A stretch of DNA of 64,000 nucleotides from Nonomuraea indica (GCF_002850745.1 NZ_KZ559468.1:62001-126000); one strand, 5' to 3'. Shown: positions 1 through 9,090, counted from the first letter of the stretch. Made by a program: numbers and translations. Notes: generated by a model not told the origin, from the sequence alone.

Positions 1-693
1 GCCCTGCACCGGCTGCCGGTCACCGTGGTCCTCGACCGGGCGGGCGTCACCGGCGACGACGGCGCCAGCCACAACGGCATGTGGGACCTGTCGATCCTCC
101 AGGTCGTGCCCGGCCTGCGCATCGCGGTGCCGCGCGACGGCGAGCGCCTCGCCGAGCTGCTCGGCGAGGCCGTCGCCGTCTCCGACGGCCCCACCGTGGT
201 CCGCTTCCCCAAGGGCCCGGTCGCCGCGCCCGTCGAGGCGGTCGGCAAGCTGGGCGAGATGGACGTGCTGCGCGCCGCGACCGGCGAGCCCGACGTGCTG
301 CTCGTCGGGGTGGGCCCGATGGCGCAGGTCTGCCTGGAGGCGGCCGGCCTGCTCGACGCCCAGGGCATCACGACCACCGTCATCGACCCGCGGTGGGTCA
401 AGCCGCTCGACGAGGCGCTCCCCCTGGCCGCCGGCGCCCACAAGCTGGTCGCCGTGGTCGAGGACAACGGCCGCGTCGGCGGGGTCGGCGACGCGGTGGC
501 GCGGGCGCTGCGCGACGCCGACGTCGACGTGCCGGTGCGCACGTTCGGCATCCCGCAGGAGTTCCTCGACCACGCCAAGCGGGCCGTCATCCTCGGCCGC
601 ATCGGGCTCACCGGGCAGGACCTCGCCCGCCAGATCACCGAGGCGGTCGCCAGGCGCAGCCAGCAGGTCGAGACGCCGCCCGCCCGTCGCTGA
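1..693 (+). CDS. dxs: 1-deoxy-D-xylulose-5-phosphate synthase, C-terminal part
   Basis: This is the 3' end of a gene that enters from the left edge; 230 residues are visible, reading in frame from base 1. DXS condenses pyruvate and glyceraldehyde 3-phosphate with thiamine diphosphate to start the MEP isoprenoid pathway in the cytosol. The visible part holds the end of the pyrimidine-binding domain ([16 protein letters not shown], then RFPKGP) and the transketolase C-terminal domain ([11 protein letters not shown], then VVEDN). The tail [11 protein letters not shown] followed by [11 protein letters not shown] is typical of DXS. The N-terminal ThDP-binding half lies outside the window. Identification is firm. 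Confidence 0.95.
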   Translation, partial: ALHRLPVTVVLDRAGVTGDDGASHNGMWDLSILQVVPGLRIAVPRDGERLAELLGEAVAVSDGPTVVRFPKGPVAAPVEAVGKLGEMDVLRAATGEPDVLLVGVGPMAQVCLEAAGLLDAQGITTTVIDPRWVKPLDEALPLAAGAHKLVAVVEDNGRVGGVGDAVARALRDADVDVPVRTFGIPQEFLDHAKRAVILGRIGLTGQDLARQITEAVARRSQQVETPPARR

Positions 694-759
694 GCCGCCG
701 GGCGCGCGAGCGCCCCGAAGGCGCATGGACCCCTCAAGGTGTGGGAAGGGTCACAGATC

Positions 760-2238
760 GTGGACATCCTTCGCACCAAATCCGTTGAGCAGTCCATCCG
801 TGACACCGAGGCTCCGGAACACCAGCTGCGCAAGAGGCTGACCGCGGTCGATCTGACGATCTTCGGCATCGGCGTGATCATCGGCACGGGCATCTTCGTC
901 CTGACCGGCCAGGTGGCCAAACTGACGGCCGGTCCGGCCGTGGCCGTCTCGTTCGTCGTGGCGGGCGTCGTGTGCGGTCTCGCGGCCCTGTGCTACGCGG
1001 AGTTCGCCTCGACGATCCCCGTGGCCGGGTCCGCCTACACCTTCTCCTTCGCCACGCTCGGCGAGTTCCCCGCGTGGATCATCGGCTGGGACCTGATGCT
1101 GGAGATGGCGCTCGCGGCGGCGGTGGTCGCGGTGGGCTGGTCCGGCTACTTCGCCTCGTTGCTGGCCTCGATCGGGCTGCCGCTGCCCGCGGCCATCGCC
1201 GGCGACGATCCGGTGGTGAACCTGCCGGCCATGGTGATCGTGCTCATCCTGACCGCGGTGCTGGTGGCCGGCATCAAGCTGTCGTCGCGGGTCAACGCGG
1301 TGATCGTGGCCATCAAGGTCGCGGTGATCCTGCTGGTGATCCTGGCGGGCCTGTTCTTCGTCAACGTGGCCAACTACACGCCGTTCATCCCCGAGCCCGT
1401 CCCGACGGAGCAGGTGGCCGGGCTGAAGGCGCCGCTCATCCAGGTGCTGTTCGGCATCACGCCCGTGTCGTTCGGCGTGATCGGCATCTTCTCCGCCGCG
1501 GCGATCGTGTTCTTCGCCTTCATCGGCTTCGACATCGTGGCCACCGCCGCCGAGGAGACCATCCACCCGCAGCGCGACATGCCGCGCGGCATCATCGGGT
1601 CGCTGGTCATCTGCACGATCCTGTACGTGGCGGTCTCGCTCGTCGTGGTCGGCATGCAGAAGTACACCGAGCTGAGCACGTCCGCGCCGCTCGCCGACGC
1701 CTTCACCGCCGTCGGCCAGAACTGGGCGGCCGGCCTGATCAGCCTCGGCGCGATCGCCGGGCTCACCAGCGTCGTCATGATCCTCATGATGGGGCAGACC
1801 CGGGTGCTGTTCGCCATGTGCCGCGACGGGCTGCTGCCCCGCAGGATGGCCAAGGTGCACCCGAAGTTCGGCACGCCCGCCCGGCTCACCGTCATCATCG
1901 GAGTGGTGTCGGCGCTGCTGTCGGGCTTCATCTCACTGGGGGCGCTGGCCGAGCTGGTGAACATCGGCACGCTGTTCGCCTTCGTCGTCGTCTCGGCCGG
2001 CGTGATCATCCTGCGCCGCACCCGGCCCGACCTGCCGCGCGCGTTCCGCACGCCGATGGTGCCGCTGCTGCCCGTCCTGTCGGTGCTGGCCTGCCTCTAC
2101 CTCATGCTCAACCTGCCGGTCGAGACGTGGCTGAGGTTCCTCATCTGGATGGTGCTCGGCGCCGTGCTCTACTTCGCCTACGGCTACCGTCACAGCCGGG
2201 CGACGCGGCAGGACGCCGGGCAGGCGCCCCCGGCCTGA
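760..2238 (+). CDS. APC-family amino acid permease
   Basis: A 492-residue polytopic membrane protein of the amino acid/polyamine/organocation superfamily, probably a cationic or general amino acid transporter. The family hallmark GIGVIIGTGIF lies in the first membrane helix (about residues 36-46), followed by about eleven further hydrophobic segments and an AAEETIHPQRDMPRGI loop typical of the CAT/YfnA group. The GTG at 760 is chosen because GGAAGGG lies 9 nt upstream; a GTG at 739 is in frame but has no ribosome site. It stands alone between dxs and the convergent inhibitor gene. Substrate cannot be read from sequence. Confidence 0.9.
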   Translation: MDILRTKSVEQSIRDTEAPEHQLRKRLTAVDLTIFGIGVIIGTGIFVLTGQVAKLTAGPAVAVSFVVAGVVCGLAALCYAEFASTIPVAGSAYTFSFATLGEFPAWIIGWDLMLEMALAAAVVAVGWSGYFASLLASIGLPLPAAIAGDDPVVNLPAMVIVLILTAVLVAGIKLSSRVNAVIVAIKVAVILLVILAGLFFVNVANYTPFIPEPVPTEQVAGLKAPLIQVLFGITPVSFGVIGIFSAAAIVFFAFIGFDIVATAAEETIHPQRDMPRGIIGSLVICTILYVAVSLVVVGMQKYTELSTSAPLADAFTAVGQNWAAGLISLGAIAGLTSVVMILMMGQTRVLFAMCRDGLLPRRMAKVHPKFGTPARLTVIIGVVSALLSGFISLGALAELVNIGTLFAFVVVSAGVIILRRTRPDLPRAFRTPMVPLLPVLSVLACLYLMLNLPVETWLRFLIWMVLGAVLYFAYGYRHSRATRQDAGQAPPA

Positions 2239-2246
2239 CCCCGCAG

Positions 2247-2308
2247 GCGCGGGGACGGGCCGCCGCCCGGTCCGAACCCTGAGTGCGCGGGGACGGGCCG
2301 CCGCCCGG
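2247..2308. repeat. 24-bp direct repeat, each copy with a small hairpin
   Basis: An identical 24-base GC-rich unit occurs at 2247-2270 and 2285-2308, between two convergent genes. Each copy contains CGGGC-CGCC-GCCCG, a 5-bp stem with a 4-nt loop. The position after both stop codons suggests a duplicated bidirectional termination element, but no U tract follows. Confidence 0.5.
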
Positions 2309-2329
2309 CCCCGCGACACGCCGCTGACG

Positions 2330-2734
2330 TCAGAACGCGAACACGTCCGCGCCGGCCGCCTTGGCGCGGCAGACATTGGTGAAGGTCCCGTTGTAGGAGA
2401 TGTTGCGGCCCCGCCAGGTGCCCATGACCCCCACCTTGTACGGCTGGTACACCCACCCGCAGGAGGTGGCCGGCCGGCGGAGGCCGCCGAGCTTGCCGTC
2501 CGCCGCGCGCAACCGGGCGCACGCCACGGCCGGAGCGGGGTGGTCGCCCGCGTCGGGGTCGCAGGTGAGCCGGTAGGTCCGGGTCGCCTGCCCGGCGGCC
2601 GTCACGGTGATCGTCAGGGCCGTCGCCCGCTCGTCCGACCGCGGGTCCGCCCGCTCGCCGTCGCCGGCGGCCACCGCGGGCGCCGCGGCCAGCACCAGGA
2701 ACGCCCCGCACAGCGCCGTCGTCATCGATCTCAT
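2330..2734 (-). CDS. secreted subtilisin-inhibitor-like (SSI family) protease inhibitor
   Basis: A 134-residue precursor with an N-terminal signal peptide (MRSMTTALCGAFLVLAAA, likely cut after AVAA) and one Streptomyces subtilisin inhibitor domain. Four cysteines sit where SSI forms its two disulfides: LTCDPD with VACARL, and TSCGWVY with TNVCRA. The protein ends in DVFAF, matching the SSI C-terminus. By alignment to the SSI reactive loop CPMVY, the loop here is CGWVY, so the P1 residue would be Trp. The start is supported by GGAGG 6 nt upstream. The protein is exported and would block extracellular serine proteases of the subtilisin or chymotrypsin class. Confidence 0.88.
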   Translation of the reverse strand: MRSMTTALCGAFLVLAAAPAVAAGDGERADPRSDERATALTITVTAAGQATRTYRLTCDPDAGDHPAPAVACARLRAADGKLGGLRRPATSCGWVYQPYKVGVMGTWRGRNISYNGTFTNVCRAKAAGADVFAF

Positions 2735-2881
2735 GCCTGTCCTCCATCGCCTGCGCGAGCCAGTGTGCGCGCGTGGGCCGGGTGTGCACCCGTGAGCCCT
2801 GTGGCCGGTGTGCACGGTGTCGCTGGTGTAGGTACCCGGGGCCCCGTCGGCCGCGCTCATGGAGGGGGCAAAGGACACAGA

Positions 2882-2908
2882 AAGGGGACCCGCGCCGCGG
2901 GTCCCCTT
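2882..2908 (-). terminator. strong hairpin terminator of the fad operon
   Basis: AAGGGGACCCGCG at 2882-2894 is perfectly complementary to 2896-2908, giving a long GC-rich stem with a minimal loop. It begins 18 nt beyond the fadB stop codon and is placed to end the leftward fadA-fadB transcript. Confidence 0.75.
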
Positions 2909-2925
2909 CAGGTGCGCCCGGTGGG

Positions 2926-5019
2926 TCAGGCGGGCACGGACGCCACGCCCGGCTCCAGGAAACGCGGCCGGGCGACACCGGCCCGGTCCAGGTACGGCGT
3001 GATGCCTCCCAGGTGGAACGGCCAGCCCGCACCCAGGATCATGCACAGGTCGATGTCCTGCGCGGCGGCGACCACGCCCTCGTCCAGCATGATCCTGATC
3101 TCCTCGGCCAGCGCCTCCAGCACGCGGCTGCGCACCTCCTCGGCGGTGGACGGCCGGTCACCGCCCGCGAAGAGCGCCACGGCCTCGGCATCGAGCGAGA
3201 AGTCGGGCGCGTACACGCCCGGCTTGCCCGAGGCGACCAGCTTGCCCATGTTCGCGGATACTCCGAACCGGTCGGGGAACGCCTCGTGCAGGGTCTCGGC
3301 CACGTGCAGCCCCACGGCCGGGCCGACGAGCTGCAGCAGCGCGAACGGCGTCATCGGCAGGCCGAGGTCGTCGAGCGCGTGCTCGGCCGTCTCCAGCGGC
3401 GTGCCCTCGTCCACGGCCGCGATCACCTCGCCCATGAAGCGGGTCAGCAGCCGGTTCACCACGAACGCCGGGGCGTCCTTGACCAGCACCGCCGACTTCT
3501 TCAGCGACTTGCCGACGGCGAAGGCCGTGGCCAGCGTCGCGTCGTCCGTCGCGGCCCCCTTGATGATCTCCAGGAGAGGCATCACGGCGACCGGGTTGAA
3601 GAAGTGGAAGCCGACCAGCCGCTCCGGGTGCGCCAGCTCGGCGCCCATCTCGGTCAGCGACAGCGACGAGGTGTTGGTGGCGAGCGTGCACTCGGCCGAG
3701 ACCACGGCCTCCACCTCGGCGAACACCTTCTTCTTGACCGCCATGTCCTCGAACACCGCCTCGATGACGAAGTCGGCGTCGGCGAAGGCGTCCTTGGTCA
3801 GCGAGCCGGTCACCAGGGCCTTGAGCCGGTTGGCCCGGTCGGCCGAGATCCGGCCCTTGCCCAGCAGCTTGTCCACCTCGGCGTGCACGTACCCGACGCC
3901 CTTGTCCAGCCGGGCCTGGTCGAGGTCGGTCAGCACGACCGGCACCTCCAGGCGGCGGGCGAACAGCAGCGCCATCTGCGATGCCATCAGGCCCGCGCCC
4001 ACGACGCCGACCTTGGTCACCTTGCGGGCCAGCGACCTGTCGGGCGCGCCCGCCGGCCGCTTGGCCCGCCGCTGCACCAGGTCGAACGCGTAGAGGCCGG
4101 ATCGCAGCTCGTCACCCATCAGCAGGTCGGCCAGCGCCTCGTCCTCGGCGGCGAAACCCTCGTCGCGCGAGGCCGTCCGCGCCCGGGCGACCAGGTCGAG
4201 CGCCCGGTAGGGGGCGGGGGAGGCGCCGCGCAGCTTCATGTCCACCAGGAACCGGGCGTCGGCCACCGCCTTGTCCCAGTCGTCGCCGTCGCGGGACGGG
4301 CGCTCGACCACGACCTCGCCGGTGACGACCCGGGCGGCCCAGCGCAGCGACTCCTCCAGGAAGTCGGCCGGCTCGAACATCGCGTCGGCGACGCCCAGTT
4401 CGTACGCCTGCGCGCCCTTGATCATGCGGTTCTGCGACAGGGGGTTCTCGATGATGAGCTTGAGCGCCTTCTCCGGGCCGATCAGGCGGGGCAGGAGCTG
4501 CGTGCCGCCCCAGCCCGGCACGAGGCCGAGGAAGCACTCGGGCAGCGCCACCGCCGGCACGCCGGAGGAGATCGTCCGGTAGGTGCAGTGCAGCGCGATC
4601 TCCAGGCCGCCGCCCATCGCCGCGCCGTTCACGAACGCGAACGACGGGATCGGCAGCTCGCCCAGCCGCCGGAAGACGTGGTGGCCGAGGCCGCCGATGG
4701 CCAGCGCCTCATCGCGCGAGGCCACGGCGGCGGCGCCCTTGAGGTCGGCGCCGACGGCGAAGATGAACGGCTTGCCGGTCACGCCGACCGCCGCCAGGTC
4801 CGTGCGTTCGGCGATCTCCGACAGCGCGCCGTTCAGGGCGAGCAGCCCGCGCGGGCCGAACGTGTTGGGCTTGGTGTGGTCGAAGCCGTTGTCCAGCGTG
4901 ATGAGCGCCATCGTGCCGGCGCCACCCGGCAGCTCGACGTCGCGGACCAGCGCCTTGGTCACGACTTCGTCGGTGTCCCGCTCGCTCAGCAGCGCCCGCC
5001 AGGTGTCGATGTTGCTCAT
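2926..5019 (-). CDS. fadB: multifunctional enoyl-CoA hydratase / 3-hydroxyacyl-CoA dehydrogenase (FadB/FadJ-like)
   Basis: A 697-residue beta-oxidation enzyme with two catalytic parts. Residues 1-200 form a crotonase domain, with the oxyanion-hole segment AVGADLKG and the two acid residues in NGAAMGGGLE (E140) and PECFLGLVPGWGG (E161). From about residue 335 a Rossmann fold starts with VGVVGAGLMASQMA, followed by the HFFNP segment and the C-terminal 3-hydroxyacyl-CoA dehydrogenase domain. It hydrates trans-2-enoyl-CoA and oxidises the L-3-hydroxyacyl-CoA with NAD. The ATG overlaps the thiolase TGA (ATGA), so the pair is translationally coupled, as expected for the trifunctional fatty-acid oxidation complex. 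Confidence 0.95.
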   Translation of the reverse strand: MSNIDTWRALLSERDTDEVVTKALVRDVELPGGAGTMALITLDNGFDHTKPNTFGPRGLLALNGALSEIAERTDLAAVGVTGKPFIFAVGADLKGAAAVASRDEALAIGGLGHHVFRRLGELPIPSFAFVNGAAMGGGLEIALHCTYRTISSGVPAVALPECFLGLVPGWGGTQLLPRLIGPEKALKLIIENPLSQNRMIKGAQAYELGVADAMFEPADFLEESLRWAARVVTGEVVVERPSRDGDDWDKAVADARFLVDMKLRGASPAPYRALDLVARARTASRDEGFAAEDEALADLLMGDELRSGLYAFDLVQRRAKRPAGAPDRSLARKVTKVGVVGAGLMASQMALLFARRLEVPVVLTDLDQARLDKGVGYVHAEVDKLLGKGRISADRANRLKALVTGSLTKDAFADADFVIEAVFEDMAVKKKVFAEVEAVVSAECTLATNTSSLSLTEMGAELAHPERLVGFHFFNPVAVMPLLEIIKGAATDDATLATAFAVGKSLKKSAVLVKDAPAFVVNRLLTRFMGEVIAAVDEGTPLETAEHALDDLGLPMTPFALLQLVGPAVGLHVAETLHEAFPDRFGVSANMGKLVASGKPGVYAPDFSLDAEAVALFAGGDRPSTAEEVRSRVLEALAEEIRIMLDEGVVAAAQDIDLCMILGAGWPFHLGGITPYLDRAGVARPRFLEPGVASVPA

Positions 5020-6200
5020 GCCAGGTTCTCCCAGATCACGGTGCCGCCCATGCCCATGCCGACGCACATGGTGGTGATGCCGTAGCGCACGTCGGGGCGC
5101 TCGGCGAACTGGCGGGCGAGCTGGGTCATCAGCCGCACGCCCGAGGAGGCCAGCGGGTGGCCGAAGGCGATCGCGCCGCCGTAGGGGTTGACGCGGGGGT
5201 CGTCGTCGGCGATGCCGAAGTGCTCCAGGAAGGCCAGCACCTGCACGGCGAACGCCTCGTTGATCTCGAACAGGCCGATGTCGGAGATCGACAGCCCGGC
5301 CAGCCGCAGCGCCCGCTCGGTGGACGGGATCGGGCCCACGCCCATCACCTCGGGGTCCACACCCGCGAACGCGTACGAGACCAGCCGCATCTTCGGCGTC
5401 AGCCCCAGCTCGTCGGCGACCTCGCGGGCCGCCACGACGCAGCCGGTGGCGCCGTCGTTGATCCCGGAGGAGTTGCCCGCCGTGACGTGCCCGTGCGGGC
5501 GGAACGGCGTCTTGAGGGCGCTCAGACCCTCCATCGTGGTGCCGGGCCGGGGCGCCTCGTCCTCGACGGCGAGCCCCCAGCCCTTCTCGGCCGTCCGGAC
5601 GGCGGTCGGCACCAGGTCGGGCTGGATCTTGCCGTCGGCGTAGGCCTTGGCCACCTTCTCCTGCGACAGCACCGCGTAGGCGTCGGCGCGCTCCTTGGTG
5701 ACCGACGGGTAGCGGTCGTGCAGGTTCTCGGCCGTCATGCCCATGACGAGCGCGCTCGGGTCGACGAGCTTCTCCGACAGGAAGCGCGGGTTCGGGTCGA
5801 CGCCCTCGCCCATCGGGTGACGGCCCATGTGCTCGACCCCGCCCGCGATCGCGACGTCGTACGCGCCGAACGCGATGCCGCCCGCGACGGTGGTGACCGC
5901 GGTCATGGCGCCCGCGCACATGCGGTCGATCGCGTAGCCCGGCACGGACTTCGGCAGGCCGGCCAGCACCGCGGCCGAACGGCCGATGGTCAGGCCCTGG
6001 TCGCCGATCTGGGTGGTCGCGGCGATGGCGACCTCGTCCACGCGCTCCGGGGGCAGGCCGGGGTTGCGGCGGAGCAGTTCGCGGATGACCCGCACGACCA
6101 GGTCGTCGGCGCGGGTCTCCGCATACAGGCCCTTCGGCCCCGACCGGCCGAAGGGCGTGCGCACGCCGTCGACGAACACGACGTCACGAGAGGAAGGCAC
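5016..6200 (-). CDS. fadA: acetyl-CoA C-acyltransferase (thiolase)
   Basis: A 394-residue degradative thiolase that cleaves 3-ketoacyl-CoA with CoA in the last beta-oxidation step. The acyl-accepting cysteine is C95 in DRMCAGAMTA, the catalytic histidine is in GHPLASSG, and the second cysteine is in TTMCVGMGMGG near the C-terminus; the NEAF motif is also present. The GTG start is preceded by GAGGAG at 8 nt. It is the first gene of a two-gene operon with fadB and is divergent from the gene at 6590. Confidence 0.95.
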   Translation of the reverse strand: MPSSRDVVFVDGVRTPFGRSGPKGLYAETRADDLVVRVIRELLRRNPGLPPERVDEVAIAATTQIGDQGLTIGRSAAVLAGLPKSVPGYAIDRMCAGAMTAVTTVAGGIAFGAYDVAIAGGVEHMGRHPMGEGVDPNPRFLSEKLVDPSALVMGMTAENLHDRYPSVTKERADAYAVLSQEKVAKAYADGKIQPDLVPTAVRTAEKGWGLAVEDEAPRPGTTMEGLSALKTPFRPHGHVTAGNSSGINDGATGCVVAAREVADELGLTPKMRLVSYAFAGVDPEVMGVGPIPSTERALRLAGLSISDIGLFEINEAFAVQVLAFLEHFGIADDDPRVNPYGGAIAFGHPLASSGVRLMTQLARQFAERPDVRYGITTMCVGMGMGGTVIWENLA

Positions 6201-6589
6201 GGATTCGCTCCTCGTTGGCAGGCAGTTGACGAGGCCATGCTACTCGCCAGTAACTACTCGCCGCGCAGGGGCGGACCCCTCGTGCCCGCCACGGCGCCGC
6301 CGCGGGGCGACGGTCCCGTCAGCCCCGGCTCCGCCGACGGCGCCGCACCCGCGGCCCGAGGCCGGAAGCCCTGGTGGGACGCCGGGTCCGAACGGATCGA
6401 TGCCGCCCTCGGCGTGCCGGTCGACCGGTTCCCATCCGGACTGTCCTGCCCCGCCGGTTTCCGGGTGAAACGGATGTTGTGTAAGGGGTCGACAACAATT
6501 CGTGGCGATGAAGTGAAATATCCGGACAACTGTGGGTCGGCTCTGTTAGTAAAGGTGACGTTTCGGAGTCGTATGAGAGAGGTTCTGTA
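6201..6589. other. 389-bp intergenic region between divergent genes
   Basis: No convincing gene lies here. The half near 6590 is noticeably less GC-rich and holds an inverted repeat TGTTGT-N11-ACAACA (6475-6497) and two copies of ATCCGGAC (about 6434 and 6520). These are candidate regulatory elements for the gene starting at 6590. An open frame on the minus strand (6254-6529) has no family resemblance and no start signal. Confidence 0.4.
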
Positions 6590-7717
6590 GTGGCGCGCGA
6601 CGAGAACGACAGGTCATACGAGGACGGCCAGGGGCGGTCGCTGGACCCGGAGTTGACCGGGGACGTCCTGTCGCCACGGTGGAGCACCGACGACACCGAC
6701 GAGCAGCCCGCCATCGTGGTGTCCGGCAACGAGACGTACGTCATGCCACCCGACGGCGGCCCGGCCGAGCCGTACGTCCCTCCGCAGGACGCGTTGGACA
6801 CCTCCTATCCCGCGGTGGACGGTGTTGACGGCCTGGCGCACGGCTATCCCGGTGCGGAGGCCGCCCCCCAGGCCGAGACGGGAGGGCACGCCGACTCCGA
6901 CAGCGGTTCCCACCTCCTCCAGGACGGCGCCGTTCCGTACGCCGACAGCGGCCCGCACCAGGTCCAGGACGGCCCCGGCGGCTACGCCGACTATGACAGC
7001 GGCGCGCACCCGGTGCAGGACGGCGCGGCCGGGTACGACGACTCCCCGGACGACCCCGCCTACCTTCCGCTGGACAAGGGTTACGGCGACGAGGCGGCCG
7101 GCGAGACGCGGCGCGGCTTCCTCGGCTCCGGCTGGACCGACGTGGACGACGACCGGCACGCCCGCGACAAGGAGGTGCGCCGCCGCACCAAGGTGCTGGT
7201 GGCGGGCGCCGTCGCGGTCGTGGTCCTCGGCCTGGGCGCCGGCTGGATGCTGACCGGCACGTCCTCCGACGACCCCTGCCGCGGGAACCAGTGCGCGAGC
7301 GCCGGCCAGGTGAGCGAGTCGCCCGCCGAGTCGCCCGGCCCGGAGGACCCGGAGGGGGCGGTCGACGACTCCACCGGCGCGCCGACGACCGGGCCGACGG
7401 CCTCGCAGACCACGGCCCCGACGCCCACAGCCGTCCGGGCCCGCGTCACCCGCACGCCGACGCCCCGCGTCACCACGACCCGCGCCACCGAGCCCACGAC
7501 CCGGCCGACCAGGCGGGTCACCCAGGAGCCGGAGGTCGTCGAGGAGACCAGCACCGAACGGCGGCCGGACGCCTCCGGCGCGCCGGAGCCCCGGGAGACC
7601 GCGGAGCGGCAGGAGCCGACGGCCGAGCCGACGGCGCCGGCCACCCAGGCGCCGGCGCCGAGCCCGACGAAGAGCGAGGGGGGCGGGCTGCTCGACATCC
7701 TGTTCCCCTGGGCCTGA
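6590..7717 (+). CDS. single-pass membrane protein with low-complexity extracellular Pro/Thr tail
   Basis: I do not recognise a family. The 375-residue protein has an acidic, Gly/Asp-rich cytoplasmic part, a basic stop (KEVRRRTK), one membrane helix at about 202-222, then DDPCRGNQC with two cysteines and a long Pro/Thr/Glu-rich tail. Residues 105-150 hold three copies of a 15-17-residue repeat of the form SGxHxxQDGxxxYxD. The GTG start follows AGAGAGG by 7 nt. The topology (short basic junction, single helix, threonine-rich exterior) suggests an anchored cell-surface or anti-sigma-like protein, but no sigma factor is adjacent. Function unknown. Confidence 0.65.
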   Translation: MARDENDRSYEDGQGRSLDPELTGDVLSPRWSTDDTDEQPAIVVSGNETYVMPPDGGPAEPYVPPQDALDTSYPAVDGVDGLAHGYPGAEAAPQAETGGHADSDSGSHLLQDGAVPYADSGPHQVQDGPGGYADYDSGAHPVQDGAAGYDDSPDDPAYLPLDKGYGDEAAGETRRGFLGSGWTDVDDDRHARDKEVRRRTKVLVAGAVAVVVLGLGAGWMLTGTSSDDPCRGNQCASAGQVSESPAESPGPEDPEGAVDDSTGAPTTGPTASQTTAPTPTAVRARVTRTPTPRVTTTRATEPTTRPTRRVTQEPEVVEETSTERRPDASGAPEPRETAERQEPTAEPTAPATQAPAPSPTKSEGGGLLDILFPWA

Positions 7718-7847
7718 CCCCTCCCGCGGGCCCGGCGCCCGCACCAGGCGGCACAGGCGGGCGCCGCGCCGATATCGTGCTCCGGCGGGCTGTTCCCCGG
7801 GCATGCGGCATGTAAGGATGCGTTCCCGGGAGAGGTCTATCAGACTT

Positions 7848-7861
7848 GGAAACCGCTTTCC
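7848..7861 (+). promoter_or_regulatory. LacI-type operator upstream of the LacI gene
   Basis: GGAAACCGCTTTCC is a near-perfect 14-bp palindrome of the LacI/GalR type with a central CG step. It lies between the promoter region and the ribosome site of the adjacent lacI-type gene, which suggests autoregulation. A perfect version of the same site lies at 28062-28075. Confidence 0.7.
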
Positions 7862-7871
7862 TGGAGGTGTC

Positions 7872-8864
7872 GTGGTCACGCTGGAAGACGTCGCCAAACA
7901 GGCGGGCGTCTCGCTCGCGACCGCCTCGCGCGTGCTCAACGGCAGCACCCGCCAGGTGGGCGCGGCCCTGCGCGCGCGGGTCGAACGGGCCGCCGACGAG
8001 CTGGGTTACCGGGCCAACATGGCCGCCCAGACGCTGGCCCGCGGCGCCAGCAACGTCATCGGCATCGTGGTGCACGACCTGACCGACCCCTACTTCGCCG
8101 CCCTCGCCGACGGCGCCATGCGCGCCGCCGCGGGCCAGGGCCTGCTCGTCATGGTCGGCACCACCCACCGCGACCCCGAGCAGGAGATCGCCTACGTGGC
8201 CACGATGAACGCCCAGCGGGTCCGGGCCGTGCTGCTCGCAGGCTCCCGGGTGGACGACCCGGACGTCACCGGGCGGCTGCGCCGCGAGCTCGAGCGCTAC
8301 CGGGCCAGCGGCGGGCGGATCGCGTGCGTCGGCCAGGACCTGCTGGGCGTCGACACGGTGGCGCCCGCCAACTACGCGGGCGGGGCCGAGCTCGCCCGGT
8401 CGCTGGCCGCCCTCGGCCACACCCGGTTCGCCGTGCTGGCGGGGCCGCCCCACCTGATGACCGCCCGCGACCGCTGCGCCGGCTTCATGGCGGCGCTGGA
8501 GGAGCTCGGGCTGCCCGAGCCGCGCGTCGTCCACGGCCCCTTCGACCGCGACGGCGGCTACGCGGCGGCGCGCCAGACGGGTGACGCGACCTGCGTGTTC
8601 GCCGTCAACGACGTGATGGCCGTGGGCGCCCTGGCCGCCTACCGCGAGCAGGGCGTGCGGGTGCCCGACGACGTGTCGGTGGCGGGCTTCGACGACATCG
8701 CCACGCTGCGCGACCACGTCCCGGCGCTGACCACCGTACGGCTGCCGCTGGCCGACATGGGGGCGCTCGCGCTGGACCTGGCGCTGGGCGAGGGCGACAC
8801 GGCGGTCGTCGAGCACATCGCCGGCGAGGTCGTCCTGCGCGAGAGCGTCCGCGACATCCGCTGA
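7872..8864 (+). CDS. LacI/GalR-family transcriptional regulator
   Basis: A 330-residue repressor. The N-terminal helix-turn-helix is classic (VTLEDVAKQAGVSLATASRV, then LNGS), followed by the hinge segment YRANMAAQTLARG and a periplasmic-binding-protein-like effector domain that begins VIGIVVHDLTDPYFAAL. The GTG at 7872 is chosen because GGAGG lies 5 nt upstream and the HTH begins immediately after; longer frames add only basic residues. It heads a rightward cluster with a sugar isomerase and a phosphodiesterase, so a carbohydrate or its phosphate is the likely effector. A LacI-type palindrome just upstream suggests self-control. Confidence 0.93.
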   Translation: MVTLEDVAKQAGVSLATASRVLNGSTRQVGAALRARVERAADELGYRANMAAQTLARGASNVIGIVVHDLTDPYFAALADGAMRAAAGQGLLVMVGTTHRDPEQEIAYVATMNAQRVRAVLLAGSRVDDPDVTGRLRRELERYRASGGRIACVGQDLLGVDTVAPANYAGGAELARSLAALGHTRFAVLAGPPHLMTARDRCAGFMAALEELGLPEPRVVHGPFDRDGGYAAARQTGDATCVFAVNDVMAVGALAAYREQGVRVPDDVSVAGFDDIATLRDHVPALTTVRLPLADMGALALDLALGEGDTAVVEHIAGEVVLRESVRDIR

Positions 8865-8874
8865 CCATGGCCGC

Positions 8875-8894
8875 CGGGCCCCCGCAGGGGCCCG
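8875..8894 (+). terminator. hairpin after the LacI gene
   Basis: CGGGCCCC and GGGGCCCG form an 8-bp stem with a 4-nt loop starting 10 nt past the stop codon. No U tract follows, which is usual for terminators in this GC range. Confidence 0.45.
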
Positions 8895-8898
8895 CGGT

Positions 8899-9015
8899 GG
8901 ACCGGGCCGGTCGCGTGGCTTGGCGTGGGGCGGGCCGGTCACGTGGCGGAGGTGGACCAGGCCGGTCACGTGGCGGAGGTGGGGCCGGCCGGTCGCGTGG
9001 GGGCGGCGGCGGGAC
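8899..9015. repeat. four degenerate 27-28-bp tandem repeats
   Basis: A unit containing CCGGTCACGTGGCGGAGG recurs with CCGGTC at 8907, 8935, 8962 and 8989, i.e. spacings of 28, 27 and 27 bases. The two central copies are nearly identical. Each carries a CACGTG or CGCGTG core. The array lies between the lacI-type gene and the isomerase start and reads openly in some frames, but no protein start signal supports translation. Confidence 0.6.
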
Positions 9016-9090
9016 ATGCCCGAATCAGGCGGAATCCGGCGCGATAGCGTGCGGTCGGTACGTGAGGCGAGAAGTGATGCGGGAGGCGCG

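Noticed and set aside
81-788. Long arginine-rich frame overlapping dxs
   Set aside because: Shadow of the dxs reading frame; composition is what the GC-rich third positions of the real gene force in another frame.
751-1860. Long minus-strand frame opposite the permease
   Set aside because: His/Asp/Gly-rich antisense shadow of a convincing 12-helix transporter; no start signal.
6254-6529. Minus-strand 91-codon frame in the fadA upstream region
   Set aside because: No family resemblance, poor start context, and it covers the likely promoter of the gene at 6590.
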